Positions 51,300-62,339 of a DNA stretch of 64,000 nucleotides are shown piece after piece. The notes beneath the pieces are model-generated. The model made no database searches and was not told the DNA's origin. It worked only from the letters and a program-made list of their open reading frames with translations. The stretch is from Cristatella mucedo. Its lineage: Eukaryota > Bryozoa > Phylactolaemata > Cristatellidae. The DNA lies in NCBI GenBank assembly GCA_009760855.2, contig WPIO01000010.1:124001-188000 (forward strand), read 5' to 3'. The position numbers and the translations under genes are program-made. Position 1 is the first letter of the stretch; the number at the start of each line of letters is the position of its first letter.

Positions 51300-51430
51300 T
51301 TTAAGTGCCTAGCCCTGTTATGGACAAGTGTTTAAGGTTCACAACTCTGACGACTGAGATCAAGGTGAATATATTTGATGACCAAGTTCGCTGAATTGAG
51401 CTCTTAGAGTGCTATGCAAATGCATTTTAT
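51300..51430 (+). repeat. Degenerate SINE2-like fragment
   Basis: GTTTAAGGTTCACAACTCTGA and a tail TTGAGCTCTTAGAGTGCTATG resemble SINE2. It lies in the receptor intron between exons G and F. Confidence 0.4.
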
Positions 51431-51867
51431 TATATTTATCATTTAGTGAAAATCACTGTAAGACGGATCAACTATATCCCGACATTCAATATCATTTGCT
51501 GTAAGAAACAATCCACTCCTCAAAATGGGACAGAATCCTACTGAGGGCTATGAGGTACCCACTTCAGAGGAAAGACAACACTGTCAGAATATCCCTTTAG
51601 TCTTGAAAGCGGTTGTGGACATTCATAAGCTCTTAAACTTGGCAAAATGAGATAACTAGCAACTACAAGCCGCTGAACGTAAATAGGCCCTTGCTTGCAG
51701 ATACATAGTAGAAATTTGAGCTAGTAGATTTTCCGACGTCCTCCAATCAATTTAAAGTGTCTATATTATACATAAGACAGTACATTCACTAATCATCTCT
51801 CAGATCGATCAGTTTACTTATCCAAATGACATGACATTTTTGCGCTCGTGCATGTGGCAAGCATTGC

Positions 51868-52030
51868 CTTTTAATGCGATTCTGCAGGCAATAAAAGCAC
51901 CAAGCACGCCAGCACAGACGTCAAGGCACAAGGAAACACATAATTCATCCAGTAGAACCACGTCTTTCTTCTTAGCATTAGGATGTATTGAACAACTGAG
52001 TGTGGTTCGCTGCGATACACTTCATCAAAT
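51868..52030 (-). pseudogene. Receptor exon F: pre-M1 and M1, with TAA at the -1' position
   Basis: Acceptor TTCTAG, 163 nt. It reads FDEVYRSEPHSVVQYILMLR, RKTWFYWMNYVFPCALTSVL (M1) and LLLPAESH, then TAA (51,871-51,873) and Lys. The family has Glu-Lys (GEK) at the M1-M2 loop, so TAA replaces the Glu of the cation-selectivity filter (GAA to TAA). The boundary is a GC donor (GCAATG at 51,862-51,867) placed by phase and homology. Confidence 0.8.
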
Positions 52031-54452
52031 CTAGAAAAGAATTTTTACAAACACAATTAAACATTCTTCATTGACATACGTGCAGAGAGCACTGGCCGGG
52101 TATTCGCGATCCTTTTCCTCTAACTCCTCTAACTCTAACTTTCCATCTTTTACTGGTGAGCCACCAGCCCGATGAGTAGTATCATGCTCAAGAGACGGCG
52201 AAATTAGAATGCGGAAAGGCTTGTTCATCAAATTTAGAAGTGCGAAAACCGAAAAATCGCTATACATGCAATATTCAGCATTATCACGATCTCGTGAAAG
52301 TATCTAGAGAAAAAGGCATGGGTAGGATAAAACTTAATCTTTACTAAAGAGAAAGTCCGGCACTCTGCTAAATGGCTTACTTGCCTCACGTGGCAATATC
52401 ACATAGTTTTGTCAAGCGGGAAAATGGCAGAGCATTGTCGTCCTTGACGAAACTATTTGGACTTAGCTAAGCGAGTCCATAGGCAGTGAGCTGCTATTAC
52501 CTAAGGAATTTGATAAATTATCTACACGACGATCCATTTCTACCATTCCTGCCATTTTCATACGACTAGGAAATTCTCTATGCTGACTGTTCCCAAAAAT
52601 ATTTACGTGTTTGTTGGAAAGCATTAGTGTATCGCTTCAGCTTTTCTTACACGATAATTCCCAATTCTACAATTGAATTTTGAAATATTATGGTGTATGA
52701 ATTTCTTTGTGCAAATGCACCCTAAATTATGCTGTGTAACATTATATTAATGCTTTGCTCGTAGTCGGGAGCTATTGTCTTAAGATAACTTCCGTTTACT
52801 ATACCTATACCTGTTTAATTACTCCGTACTTATGGTGATGCATTTTTTATCATATAGCTTGCCTGATAGTTCAAGAGGCTAGGAAATTACTGCTTAAGTT
52901 GAAAATCTTGTAGAGCCCCTATAATAGCTAAGTTTTAATGCCATTTATTTGGTAAGGAATGAGACTTGATGCATTTCAATCATCTACGTAGCTCTAAAAC
53001 AATGGCAAGTGCAAAAAGGGTAAGGGAAGATTGTATTCCAATTTGCAGATTACTTTAAAGTACGCATTTAAAGTTGAAATTGAGTATTGAGATGCTAAAC
53101 TCCAGAGCTACGTGTATATAACGATTTTCAACCGGTAGCCACGATTCTCCAATAGCTTGCACTATCTCTTTAATGTACCACGAAGCTACGATCGGAATTT
53201 TAGAGCGAAAGGCTTATTTGGAGTATTGAAAAACATCCAGAGTGAGCCCAAATAACTGAAATTCATGTTGCGCCTGCTTTTGGTAAGTGACTGATTATCA
53301 TAAATAAATCTGATCATGATTTCTTGGAGGGTACAATATGGTGCCTGCCTACCACCTGAGGTAGAAGGCCACGTAGGCATGAAATCCAAATGCATGTTAT
53401 AGCTTTACACCATTTCTTACGTGTGCAACTGAGTATCAATATAAATGAATCATCTAAGTAAAATGAAGAGAACCTGTTAGTATTAAACTTCAGTCAATCA
53501 CTACAGTGATTGAGGAAAATACTTGTATAGAGTGTGTTCGATAGGCTACTCAATTAGGATCTGCAAATAATTGGTTAGAAATAATTGACTGAGCTTGTTT
53601 ACGCTCGTGCCTCGTGGGAAAATCTCGGCTTACCGCTCACAGCATCTGCTGCCACTATATTGATGGGCTACTGCAGCCGCTTTAATGTTCTTAGAACTAG
53701 TGTCGTGATGTCTGTGAGCTGGAGTGTGCTCGTTGTATTCAACAGTGGAAAGCCGCACCATAGAAGCCTGCTCTGGAAAGGGTTTCTTTGTAGAATGCTA
53801 TATGATAGGTTGATTAAAGTTGTGATTCTCCTGAGCTTGATGCACCAGCTTCTTAGCTTGTTATGCCAGTTTGTATCCGTGGAAAAATGAATACAATCAT
53901 AAGCAGTTTTAGTTGTCAACTGTATGGGCTTTAGCTAGTACATTTGGAACTTATCTGTTTTATATCCTGCTTCCTTCACATGAAGACGCATTCAGATTTT
54001 GGAAATATTTGCGGGAAGGATTTCTGCTGAAAAATTCAAAGCAGTCACGCTTATATATCTTCTATGTGAACTTTCTCAATTACTTCCTTACCACTTCAGA
54101 CACTTTCTAGTACCGTTATTCTCTTGCTCTAGCTGACCTAACAGAAGTACCATCAACACAGAATAAACAGGTGAGGACAGGCATCACTTTTCTAGCAATT
54201 CTTGTTTGGCTGAGTCTCCAACAGTTATTATTTCTTAAATCGTTCCTGAGTCCTTAGCTAAAGCATATTACTATTGACTTTACGGACACCGGAATCTCAC
54301 CAACGCTGTTATGGATGAGAACATGTTGCATTTTGATATTTTTAGTAAAATAATCAACACTCATGTTTTGGCGAAACCTTAAAGCTATATTAGAATTCTC
54401 TGCCAGATGGTATGCCCCAAGAAACCAGAGCATATACAATATATATTAATAA
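52031..54452. other. Receptor intron between exons F and E (left part)
   Basis: About 2.4 kb of AT-rich sequence with no recognised repeat or exon. The open frame at 53,585-53,890 (+) has no recognised homology. Confidence 0.45.
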
Positions 54453-54501
54453 ATGTATATATATATATATATATATATATACATGTGTGTGTGTGTGTGT
54501 T

Positions 54502-54540
<39 letters not shown>

Positions 54541-54620
54541 ATGTGCGTGTCGTGCCCACGTGGGCCTGTGTGTGCCTGCGTGTGTGTGTGAGTGTGTGTG
54601 TGTTTGTGCGTGTGTGGGCT
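54453..54620. repeat. (AT)n and (GT)n compound microsatellite
   Basis: An AT run to about 54,482, then GTGT runs with a few interruptions. It gives long open frames on both strands that are artefacts. Confidence 0.95.
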
Positions 54621-54744
54621 ATTGCATGCAAACTACTCTATAAATTAGCAGTTTATTCAAAATTTTGACAACCCCAACCTTAATATGTTTGGGACAATTC
54701 CAGTGAAAATATGAGTAGAAGTTGTTTAAATTGTTATAATTATA

Positions 54745-55542
54745 TAATAATAAATTATAATAATTATATTGCTAAAATTAGGGCTTGTTTAGATAAGGAT
54801 ACCACGTCCAAGTTGGTCCATGCATTCGTGACATCTCGTCTCGACTTCTGCAACTCACTGCTTACTGGCCTACCAGCATGTGCGATCAGGCGATTGCAGC
54901 TGGTGCAAAACTCTGCAGCTAGGCTTGTCTGTCGTGAGCGTCGCAGTTGCCACATTACTCCACTTCTCGCCGACCTGCACTCGTTACCAGTCAAGCAACG
55001 GATTGACTTCAAGGTTTTGTCGCTCACTTTTAGGTCTCTTCATTCTATGGCTCCAGCCTATCTTTCAGAGATACTACCCCATCAGGCAAAGCATCGTACC
55101 ACTCGCTTTTCGGAATCCAACAGTCTAGAAATACCTCGTACAAACCTTAAATCCTTTGGAGACCGTGCATTTAGCTCGTATGCTCCCACAGCCTGGAACT
55201 CCCTCCCGACCTGCATCAGAACATCCCCTGACCTGACCACATTTAAAAGAAACTTAAAAACATACCTATTTAGGACAGCATTTAGTGGGTCCTTGTGATT
55301 CGTCCTCGATGTGCTTATGCGTGCTGACACTGTTCATGCTGCCACTAACCACATTTGCATGCTGACCCAGTGCATGTAACCCCTAACCATGTTATTCATT
55401 TTGTTTGTTTTTCAAGCATGATTTTACTTACTATTCTATTGCGTATCACTTTGCAGCAAATGTAAAGCGCCTAGAAAGAGATTAAGTTCTCTGAGGGCGC
55501 TTTATCAAGTGCAATATTATTATTATTATTATTATTATTTAT
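54745..55542 (+). mobile_element. LINE-A copy A9, well preserved C-terminal half
   Basis: An open frame of 195 codons ends SGSL-stop at 55,298. Blocks are KLVHAFVTSRLDFCNSLLTG, CRERRSCHITPLLADLH and SPDLTTFKRNLKTYLFRTA. The 3' UTR and (ATT)n tail end at about 55,542. It is antisense to the receptor gene, in the intron between exons F and E. Confidence 0.9.
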
Positions 55543-55671
55543 TGTGGGAGACGACTTCCTTTATGTGTTCATGCCGTTGTCAAGCACTTGAATTGTTAAG
55601 GAGTCATAGCTGATGCACGGCTTCAAAATTAAAACAAAATCCCTTCACAATAGGCACTGCGATAGACTTAC

Positions 55672-55845
55672 TCAACTGCCGACGTGCCATCAATGGTCCA
55701 TTCCCCAGAGTTAATAAGTTCGCCCGTGTCAATTAAAGTTCTCCAGGGGCTTATCCTGCAGAGGTCGCTGCCGTACATCCAGTTTTCAAAATGAAAGAAA
55801 CATCTCTGCGAGTCAAAAGGGTAATATGTGAGATCCAACGTGCAC
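55672..55845 (-). CDS. Receptor exon E: Cys-loop and loop B/C strands
   Basis: Acceptor ATGCAG, donor GTAAGT, 174 nt. The first codon is the first Cys of the 13-residue Cys-loop (C-TLDLTYYPFDSQR-C), the family hallmark, followed by FHFENWMY and LINSGEWTIDG. Loop B Trp is kept in ENWMY. Confidence 0.95.
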
Positions 55846-56031
55846 CTGCATAAGAACAACGGTTTTATTTTAAAGCGGTTTTATAAGAGATGCATGCTAT
55901 CTATAACTAGTGAAAAATGACAAGTTCGCTCTAAACCTGAATACTGTTCAAGACGCAGTACTTTCTTAAGTTCCATTCATATGTCAATATTAAATCTCGG
56001 GTTCCACTATCCATTATTGAATTATTCTTAC

Positions 56032-56133
56032 CTGATTGAAATTTCTCCGCTAGGGACCCATATAACGTTTCCAATAAAGGCTTCGACTGGATAGTAGGAT
56101 GAGTAAAATACTTTGTTGAAGATATCGCCAGCT
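56032..56133 (-). CDS. Receptor exon D: loop E and strand before the Cys-loop
   Basis: Acceptor TTTAG, donor GTAAGA, 102 nt. It reads AGDIFNKVFYSSYYPVEAFI, then GNVIWVPSGEISI, matching the GxVxWxPPAxxxSxC region. It ends with AG, completed by exon E to Arg. Confidence 0.9.
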
Positions 56134-56223
56134 CTAAATATGCAATGTGTTTCAGTTGGCAGCTTACCCAGTAATAAAGGTCGATAATATATTTCTACTG
56201 CAATTATCGCGCGCAGCTCTTAC

Positions 56224-56333
56224 GAGTTCCTTAATGCGATGTCTGGCTTCCACAGCATATTTGCAGGTAATACAAATGACGTTATTTTGCCCCATTCTTC
56301 AGGATTCCATTGAAGACGGGCATCAAACCACCA
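56224..56333 (-). CDS. Receptor exon C: loop D to loop A
   Basis: Acceptor CTGCAG, donor GTAAGA, 110 nt. It reads WWFDARLQWNPEEWGKITSF, then LPANMLWKPDIALRN. W-x-D-x-x-L-x-W and WKPDI-x-L-x-N are family signatures. Confidence 0.92.
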
Positions 56334-56499
56334 CTGCAGTAGCAGGAAAGTGAAGCAGGTTATTAAATAACTGTGCTCTAGAGAACAGCACACCAAATAT
56401 AGCTATTTTTTGCAATGTACATAAGGAAGCTGCTTTGAGTGGAAATTATTTTTACTTAAAGCCGTAAGAAACTGAACAAAGCTGGACTTATTTAAAACA

Positions 56500-56650
56500 T
56501 AATAATAATAATTATTATTACAATGCACTTGATAAAGCGCCCTCAGAAAACTTACTCTTTCTCTCTCTCTAGGCGTTTTACATTTGCTGCAAGGGAAATG
56601 CAATTGAATGGTGAGTAATACCATGCTTGATAAACAAACAACATGAATAG
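56500..56650 (-). mobile_element. LINE-A tail-only copy A10
   Basis: Only the last 150 bp of LINE-A: an AAT/ATT-rich tail, the 3' end (GCACTTGATAAAGCGCCCTC in plus sense) and the start of the 3' UTR. It is in the receptor intron between exons C and B. Confidence 0.85.
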
Positions 56651-56950
56651 TTCAACACAGTGAAACAGCGTGGATTCTCCGCATATTTCTTGTAAACCAG
56701 CAACTAGACAACAAACGTGACAAGTCTTGTGGAATTTATTTTATCTCTGAATGCATATGTATATATTATTGTATTCACATTCAGCTTGTAAGTGTGTACG
56801 GTAAATTCAACACTACCAGCGTGAATTTAGCATGTCCTTATTTAGGTAGCACTAAGTCATACATGCGAAATATGTGTGACCAATGGCGAATACTGAAGCC
56901 CGTGTTCTCCATACCCCAAGCGCTTTCACGCACTTACATTGAGCACTCAC

Positions 56951-56995
56951 CGCATATAACTAGCCTGAAACGCGTAGCACTTGTTCACGTTCATC
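56951..56995 (-). pseudogene. Receptor exon B (45 nt) with TAG at loop D Trp
   Basis: Acceptor TTATAG, donor GTGAGT, 15 codons: DEREQVLRVSG, stop, LYA. The family reads DExNQVLTTNxWLxx here, so TAG (56,960-56,962) sits exactly where the loop D Trp is expected. A single G to A change from TGG explains it. The 45-nt symmetric exon is a common feature of nicotinic genes. Confidence 0.8.
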
Positions 56996-57086
56996 CTATA
57001 AAAAGTGGATTGCAGACATTGCCGGACACACCATTCGAACAAAGCGATTGCATTTATCAATGGCAAAGATATGCGCAACCTTTTAC

Positions 57087-57202
57087 CAGCTCGTTGATAC
57101 TTTCAAGTGAAAAGTCTAAGGTCACGTTCACAAGTTCCGCACTTGGCCTCGCGTGCATGTTGTAGCCCGCCATTAGGTACGAGATTAGCTTATCCTCAGT
57201 CA
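57087..57202 (-). CDS. Receptor exon A: N-terminal helix and beta1 region
   Basis: Acceptor TTCTAG after a pyrimidine run, donor GTAAAA, 116 nt. It reads TEDKLISYLMAGYNMHARPS, then ELVNVTLDFSLESINEL, aligning with LLxNYxPxxRPVxNxSxPVxV and LSQIIDV of nicotinic subunits. It needs one base from an upstream exon that was not identified. The open frame continues upstream to 57,269, but without an ATG. Confidence 0.8.
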
Positions 57203-57619
57203 CTAGAACGGAACAAGCAAGCGTCTGCTCGGCATACAAGATACTCGCACAAAACAAATACGTATGCACGTGCGTAACTCAAAGAGTGAAACTCGGTTTA
57301 TGGATGCTGCTCGGCTTAGCCAACTTAAATTTGCACAGCATTGGGTATTATCTGTGCAAAGCTCTTCCAGGCCTTGACCAGCGAAAGGATAATGCCACCA
57401 GATTCTGATTAGTTATTCGGTTTTAACTTGTTAAAGCCTCAGAAAGGTAAATGCAATTAAATGCATATTGATATTTCTTATTACAAATTGTGTGCCTTCT
57501 AAGCATTATAATCATGATAAGAGCTTCAGACGTTTTTTATTTAATGTTTTCAAGACGCTGCTGTAGGCCTAATTATTGAAATTGAGTTTCCGTACAATTC
57601 ACACGCTGGCTTGCTTGGC

Positions 57620-58427
57620 TTTTAGGTATACATCTGCCTATTTTCAACTCCATATCATTGCTAAAATTCGGGCTTTTTTAGATAAGGATACCACGTCTAA
57701 GTTGGTCCATGAATTCGTGACATCCCGTCTCGACTTCTGCAACTCACTGCTTCCTGGCCTACCAGCATAATCAGGCGATTGCAGCCGGTGCGAAACTCCA
57801 CAGCTAGGATTGTCTGTCGTGAACGTCGCAGTTGCCACATTACTCCACTTCTCGCCGACCTGCACTGGCAACCAGTCAAGCAACGGATTGACTTCGAGGT
57901 TTTGTCGCTCACTTTTAGGTCCCTTAATTCTATGACTCCAACCTATCTCTCAGATATAATACCCCATCAGGCCAATCATCGTACCACCCGCTTTTTGGAA
58001 TCCAACAGTCTACAAATACCTCGTACAAATCTTAAATCCTTTCGAGACCGTGCATTTAGTTCGTATGCTCCCAAAGCTTGGAACTCCCTCCCGACCTGCG
58101 TCAGAACATCCCCTGACCTGACCACTTTTAAAAAGAACTTAAAAACACCTATTTAGGACAGCATATAGTGGGTCCCTGTGATTCTTCCTTGATGTGCTTA
58201 TGCGTGCTGACACTGTGCATGCTGCATGCTGCCACTAACCACATTTGCATGTTGACGCTGTGCATGCCCCCTAACCATATTATTCATTGTGTTTGTTTTT
58301 CAAGCATGGTTTTACTTACTATTCAATTGCATTTCCCATTGCAGCAAATGTAAAGAGCCTAGAAAGAGATTAAGTTCTCTGAGGGCGATTTATCAAGTAT
58401 ATTATTATTATTATTATTATTATTATA
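57620..58427 (+). mobile_element. LINE-A copy A11
   Basis: C-terminal RT from SAYFQLHIIAKIRAFLDKDT to SPDLTTFKKNLKT with one frameshift, and a 3' UTR ending in (ATT)n at about 58,400-58,427. Close in sequence to A9 but with its own changes. Confidence 0.88.
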
Positions 58428-59484
58428 GTTGCAAGACACTTTTGGTTCCATCGTGCAACAGTGGTTTTATGAGTAGTACGTGAAATAAACATATACTATT
58501 CATGCTTTTAGCAGCGATAAACACAAAAAGCATTTTTGCCAGCTTTTAAAAGTAATACCGTTCGCAACTAAACATTCACAACCCATGTAATGTGAGCAGA
58601 GAAGACTCAGTAGAACTGCAAAACTCCAACTTTGGTTCATCGTGATAACCTAAAATAAAACAAAAATTCATTGTCTTTCATTAAGCTTTACCAACCAGAC
58701 ATTACTGAACAATTAAGCTCAGTGCCTTTTACTTTACGTAGATGCCAAACGAGAAGTCATGAAATATATGATAGCAGAGCATAATTAGGAATCACCCACC
58801 GCAGGATTCGAACCAACGACCTAGCGACCGAGGCCATGAAAAGCAACCGCTTTATCTAATGTGCCATCACGGCTCACCAGATTGGGGTTTTTGAAGTCAG
58901 TAACGATTTCAATGTTTATCGGTGATATCATTGAAAGTGCATGCATTTAAACCAGTCCGCTCTGCTCTTAACTCCCCTTTTTGAATAAGTTGTTCCAGCC
59001 GATGCAATACCATCATATTGACATTGCTATTATTTTGAAATTATTTGAGACGTTATCATTCGAAGTAGTTGGCCTCTACAATGTTGTCACTCGCCCTGGT
59101 TCGCTTTGCTAGTTGTTAAGGTCGAGCTTGGTCGCATGCCCACGTCATCGACCGGTAGCGTTTACATCCTGATTAAAGCTGTGAGACTATTCACCTGAAC
59201 CACCATCCAAACCCGTGTAGCTTCGACTTACAGCCATGTTGCTGTACCAGAGGAAAACTATATCTAGCCTGTTATCATAATTGATAGATTGACGAATGAC
59301 CTCAAAAGCCAGCGACGAATGACGTGACAGCTCTACTATTTGGCTCACTAGCATGACCTTTTATATTAAATGTCGACGGATGGGTACATTTCGGGTATGA
59401 GTCAATAGTACTCAAGGAATAGTTTCGACATGCATGGGTTCTATAACATTAAACAATCCGAGTAAAACTGGTTAAAAATACAAT
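58428..59484. other. Intergenic stretch right of the receptor
   Basis: Except for a SINE1 head at 58,785 nothing was recognised. The missing first receptor exon was sought here without success. Confidence 0.4.
58785..58876 (-). repeat. SINE1 head fragment
   Basis: Only the tRNA-like head is kept: GGATTCGAACC (B box) and CCTAGCGACCGAGG, with TGCCATCACGGCTCAC at the 5' end in minus sense. Confidence 0.8.
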
Positions 59485-59622
59485 TAATTGGCATAGCGCC
59501 CTAAGTAAACTGAATCTATATTCAGGGGCTTTACATTTGCCACGGGGCTCGAAACCACAACCTCGGGCAGACCTTGGTCGGGGCTAGCCCCTAAACAACT
59601 GGGCCAAACCACTGGGGGCTCC
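59485..59622 (-). repeat. SINE2 copy
   Basis: In minus sense: GTGGTTTGGCCCAGTTGTTT (A box), GTTTCGAGCCCC (B box), then GGCAAATGTAAAGCCCCTGA and TTAGGGCGCTATGCCAATT. It shares the tail with LINE-A. Confidence 0.82.
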
Positions 59623-59639
59623 ATCGTCTTTCATGCAAG

Positions 59640-59960
59640 AAATTCACAAAATCATGCCAATGCAGGCAAGCAAAGCTCACTGAAAACACACAAAAATTGA
59701 CTTGAAGCAAGAGAAAGCTGATTGGAACAGATGCGTTTTTAGGCCGTTGCATTTAGTGGCCGTACCCGTTAGTGAGTTCCAGAATATGTGTGCACATGAG
59801 TTATACTCTCGATTGCTAAAAATTATATGTTTTGTGCAAATGACGGCTACTTGAACAGTTGCTGACGGGCAAGTAGTGCGAGAGCACACTGAATAGGCTA
59901 GATCTTTTATTCTAAAAGTTGCTACCAACTATGTGCCTCATTTGCCGGAGCTTTGTTTCC
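59640..59960 (-). mobile_element. LINE C-terminal fragment
   Basis: A minus-strand frame reads NSLTGTATKCNGLKTHLFQS, then AFSC, like the WNSLP...FKKxLKTHLFxxAF end of LINE-A-type RTs, but too diverged to place in LINE-A or LINE-B. Confidence 0.5.
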
Positions 59961-62339
59961 CAATTGGAGTAACAGTCATCTACCCGCTATTCTCTAGCAA
60001 TGACCCCAACATATTTAACCACTAATAGCAGGGTCAATCAACGCACAGATACCATGCTATCCATTTGGCAATCAAGCAGTAGTTATGTCAATAGGTGAGG
60101 GCTCATTTTGAGTTATTTCTTATCTCGAGGCAAGTTCTGACCTTTTGGGTGTCTCATCAGTCACTTCTGACCATGTTTTGCAATATATTTAACCTGCTTG
60201 CTTGCTCAGCCAACCGTTTTTTATACCCTCACGGAAGACATTTGTTTTAAACTCCAATGATTTCCGTGGACCCTAAAGTGACCTTTACGTCATTTCCATT
60301 GTGTTTATCCCTGGCTACTGAAGTACTATGACTGTAATAAAAACAATAATGATAATATTAATGAGCATAATGATATTTTGTACGTGTCTCCTTAAGTCAA
60401 ATTAATAATGACTCAAAAGTGTCATGTGACTACAAAAAAGAGAATCTATACCCTAGGGTTGGCGTCATGCCCGGTATCAAGCATATAAAAGCAAATAACA
60501 AAAGTGTGAATAATAATGGCGAACATACTGAAGATCGCATCAAGGCAATCATGGACACTATTGGTGGCACCAATTGCTAGTAGCATTCATGAAGGATTCA
60601 CCGAGAATTCACAATCTCGTGCCGACTAGAAAACAAGGTAAATTGCAGGAACAAAGTCTGGTGTGAACAGGTCCTTCTGGAGCTGGGACTCAAACGTGTA
60701 CATATCAGCTCAGGTATTGCCCTATCCGGAAGTGACATCTGGATTTGGTGGATAAGAGCTGATAGTTTAATCAGAAACCTACTTCCAATTGGATAGAAAG
60801 TCGTTGGTGTGGCCAGATGCTGACCATTAGTGACAAGGGTGCGGAATTCAACCAGGTGGACCGTGAGTAGGACGGCAGGGCCACCTTTTCGTGCTCATAG
60901 TGCCTACCGTACTCTTAGAACCACCCGGTAATATTTAAGGGAATCGGTCACCCCAAGTATGAAATTGCACACAGGCAACATACGACAAATCCAATACTGC
61001 AGCTCTCCGACCCAACTAAACCACATTGCCTCTGATTGCTAGAAAACGAAATATCGCAACAAATTGATAAAATACTTGTAAAATTCAGTTGGCGGCGCCG
61101 TACGAAGGGCTAGCAGAGCAGCAACCATCACTTGGCTTACCTGACGTGGATGGCTAGGTAATCGACGCGAAGTGGCAGCTGAAGAGGCGACAGATAGGAA
61201 TGGGCATCCAATTAAAGAGGTATTAATTGATTGTCTAGGACGACTGATGCACAAAGTAAACGAAGACACCTAGCAACTAAAAAGCTGCTTCAGAATGACA
61301 TGTATAGGTGTCCGCCGCTCAATAGTGACTAGTGTCTTCATATTTGACAGCTAGTTGCTAGGCTGATTTATTGATCACTTATAAATGTCAAGGTACGTCT
61401 AATGGCGGTTTGAGATGCTTCTCCGGTTTCTTGGTTACGAACATGTTTCTGAGTGCCCATTCCCATGGAGCTAACCGGAGTCTAAAAATCTCAGTTATTG
61501 ATGTGAACTCACCGGCGCTTTGTCTTACCAAGTTTTCCTTTTGGCAGATGTCAGATATCACTGTATGAAAATTATTTCACCCTTCATTCATAAATCACCC
61601 GGTTTCGCAAAACATTAAAAGAAATTGATTATAACCGTTTGGACACTTTGAAAAAGTAGGCCTACGAGAAACGCAACAGCTAGGAGAATATGACATGGTG
61701 CTTGCGACGACTGTGACGTACCTAGCTGAAATCGAATGCGCCCCAAGATCGCGGTAAGCATTGACTGACTATTTTTATGGAGTTTAGTAAGAATTTTATA
61801 CCTCAGATTGCGTGCGTAAGCGAATCTACTAAGCGCAAAGTACGTTTTATTGTATCTGCCAGGTCCACGACGAAACCAAAAAAGTTCGAGGAATTCAATC
61901 GGCAATTAGAAAACAGCCTTGCCAAATACGCATGCTTCCGCTGAGCGAGGCGTCAAGTTTTGCTAGCGCTTGGCTTGAAAAAGTTACTTGCGTTAACATT
62001 TCCATCATTCTTTTTGTTCCGAGGCTGAACCAGAGCCACTTTCAAGATAGCAAGAAGTTTAGTTCAGGTCTCTGCTGTTCCCCCATCTGCCAATGAGAGT
62101 GCCTATTTCTGCCTCAATGTTTAACGTCGTTCAGCCGTTTCAATTATCACCTCTAGGTCTGCAATTCAAAGTAAAGTGAGCTCTGGATTTATGTGTAGCA
62201 GCATTTATCAGAACCTGATTCTAGGCGGGATTGCTACCTCGAAACCGAAAAACGCTAATGTATCATTGCGTGTATTTGGACGATGGGATTACACTTTGTT
62301 TTAGCAAGTAATATTAGTTATTATATTTATGCAGAGTCC
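59961..62339. other. Intergenic, no recognised feature
   Basis: About 2.4 kb with no recognised gene or repeat. A signal-peptide-like reading at 61,625-61,690 (-) lacks a start codon. Confidence 0.4.

Larger units (their letters stand above)
45907..57202 (-). pseudogene. Nicotinic-type Cys-loop receptor subunit with three in-frame stop codons
   Basis: Nine exons, 1,319 nt, join in phase into 440 codons including the stop. They encode a pentameric cation-channel subunit normally at the plasma membrane. Seen in order: N-terminal helix and first strands, loop D region, WKPDIALRN (loop A), Cys-loop CTLDLTYYPFDSQRC, M1, M2, M3, a short cytoplasmic loop and M4. There is no PAR motif of anion channels and no vicinal Cys pair in loop C, so it resembles a non-alpha subunit. 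In-frame stops occur at 56,960-56,962 (TAG), 51,871-51,873 (TAA) and 50,885-50,887 (TAA). There are no frameshifts. The signal-peptide exon was not found. Introns carry LINE-A and LINE-B copies. Most likely a young pseudogene or null allele. Confidence 0.88.

Noticed and set aside
54446-54668. Cys-Val and His-Thr repeat frames
   Set aside because: They are translations of the (AT)n/(GT)n microsatellite.
45907-57202. Alternative genetic code (TAA/TAG read as sense)
   Set aside because: The three stops would need three different amino acids (Trp, Glu, Tyr), and the ECM29 frame of 749 codons contains none.
60460-61300. Possible DNA transposon or retroelement frame
   Set aside because: Several short readings on both strands, but no motif of a known transposase or RT could be recognised.
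61615-61905. Possible signal-peptide exon of the receptor (minus strand, hydrophobic LLAVAFLVGLLFQ)
   Set aside because: No ATG in frame close by, no convincing donor in the required phase, and it is 4.4 kb from exon A without other support.
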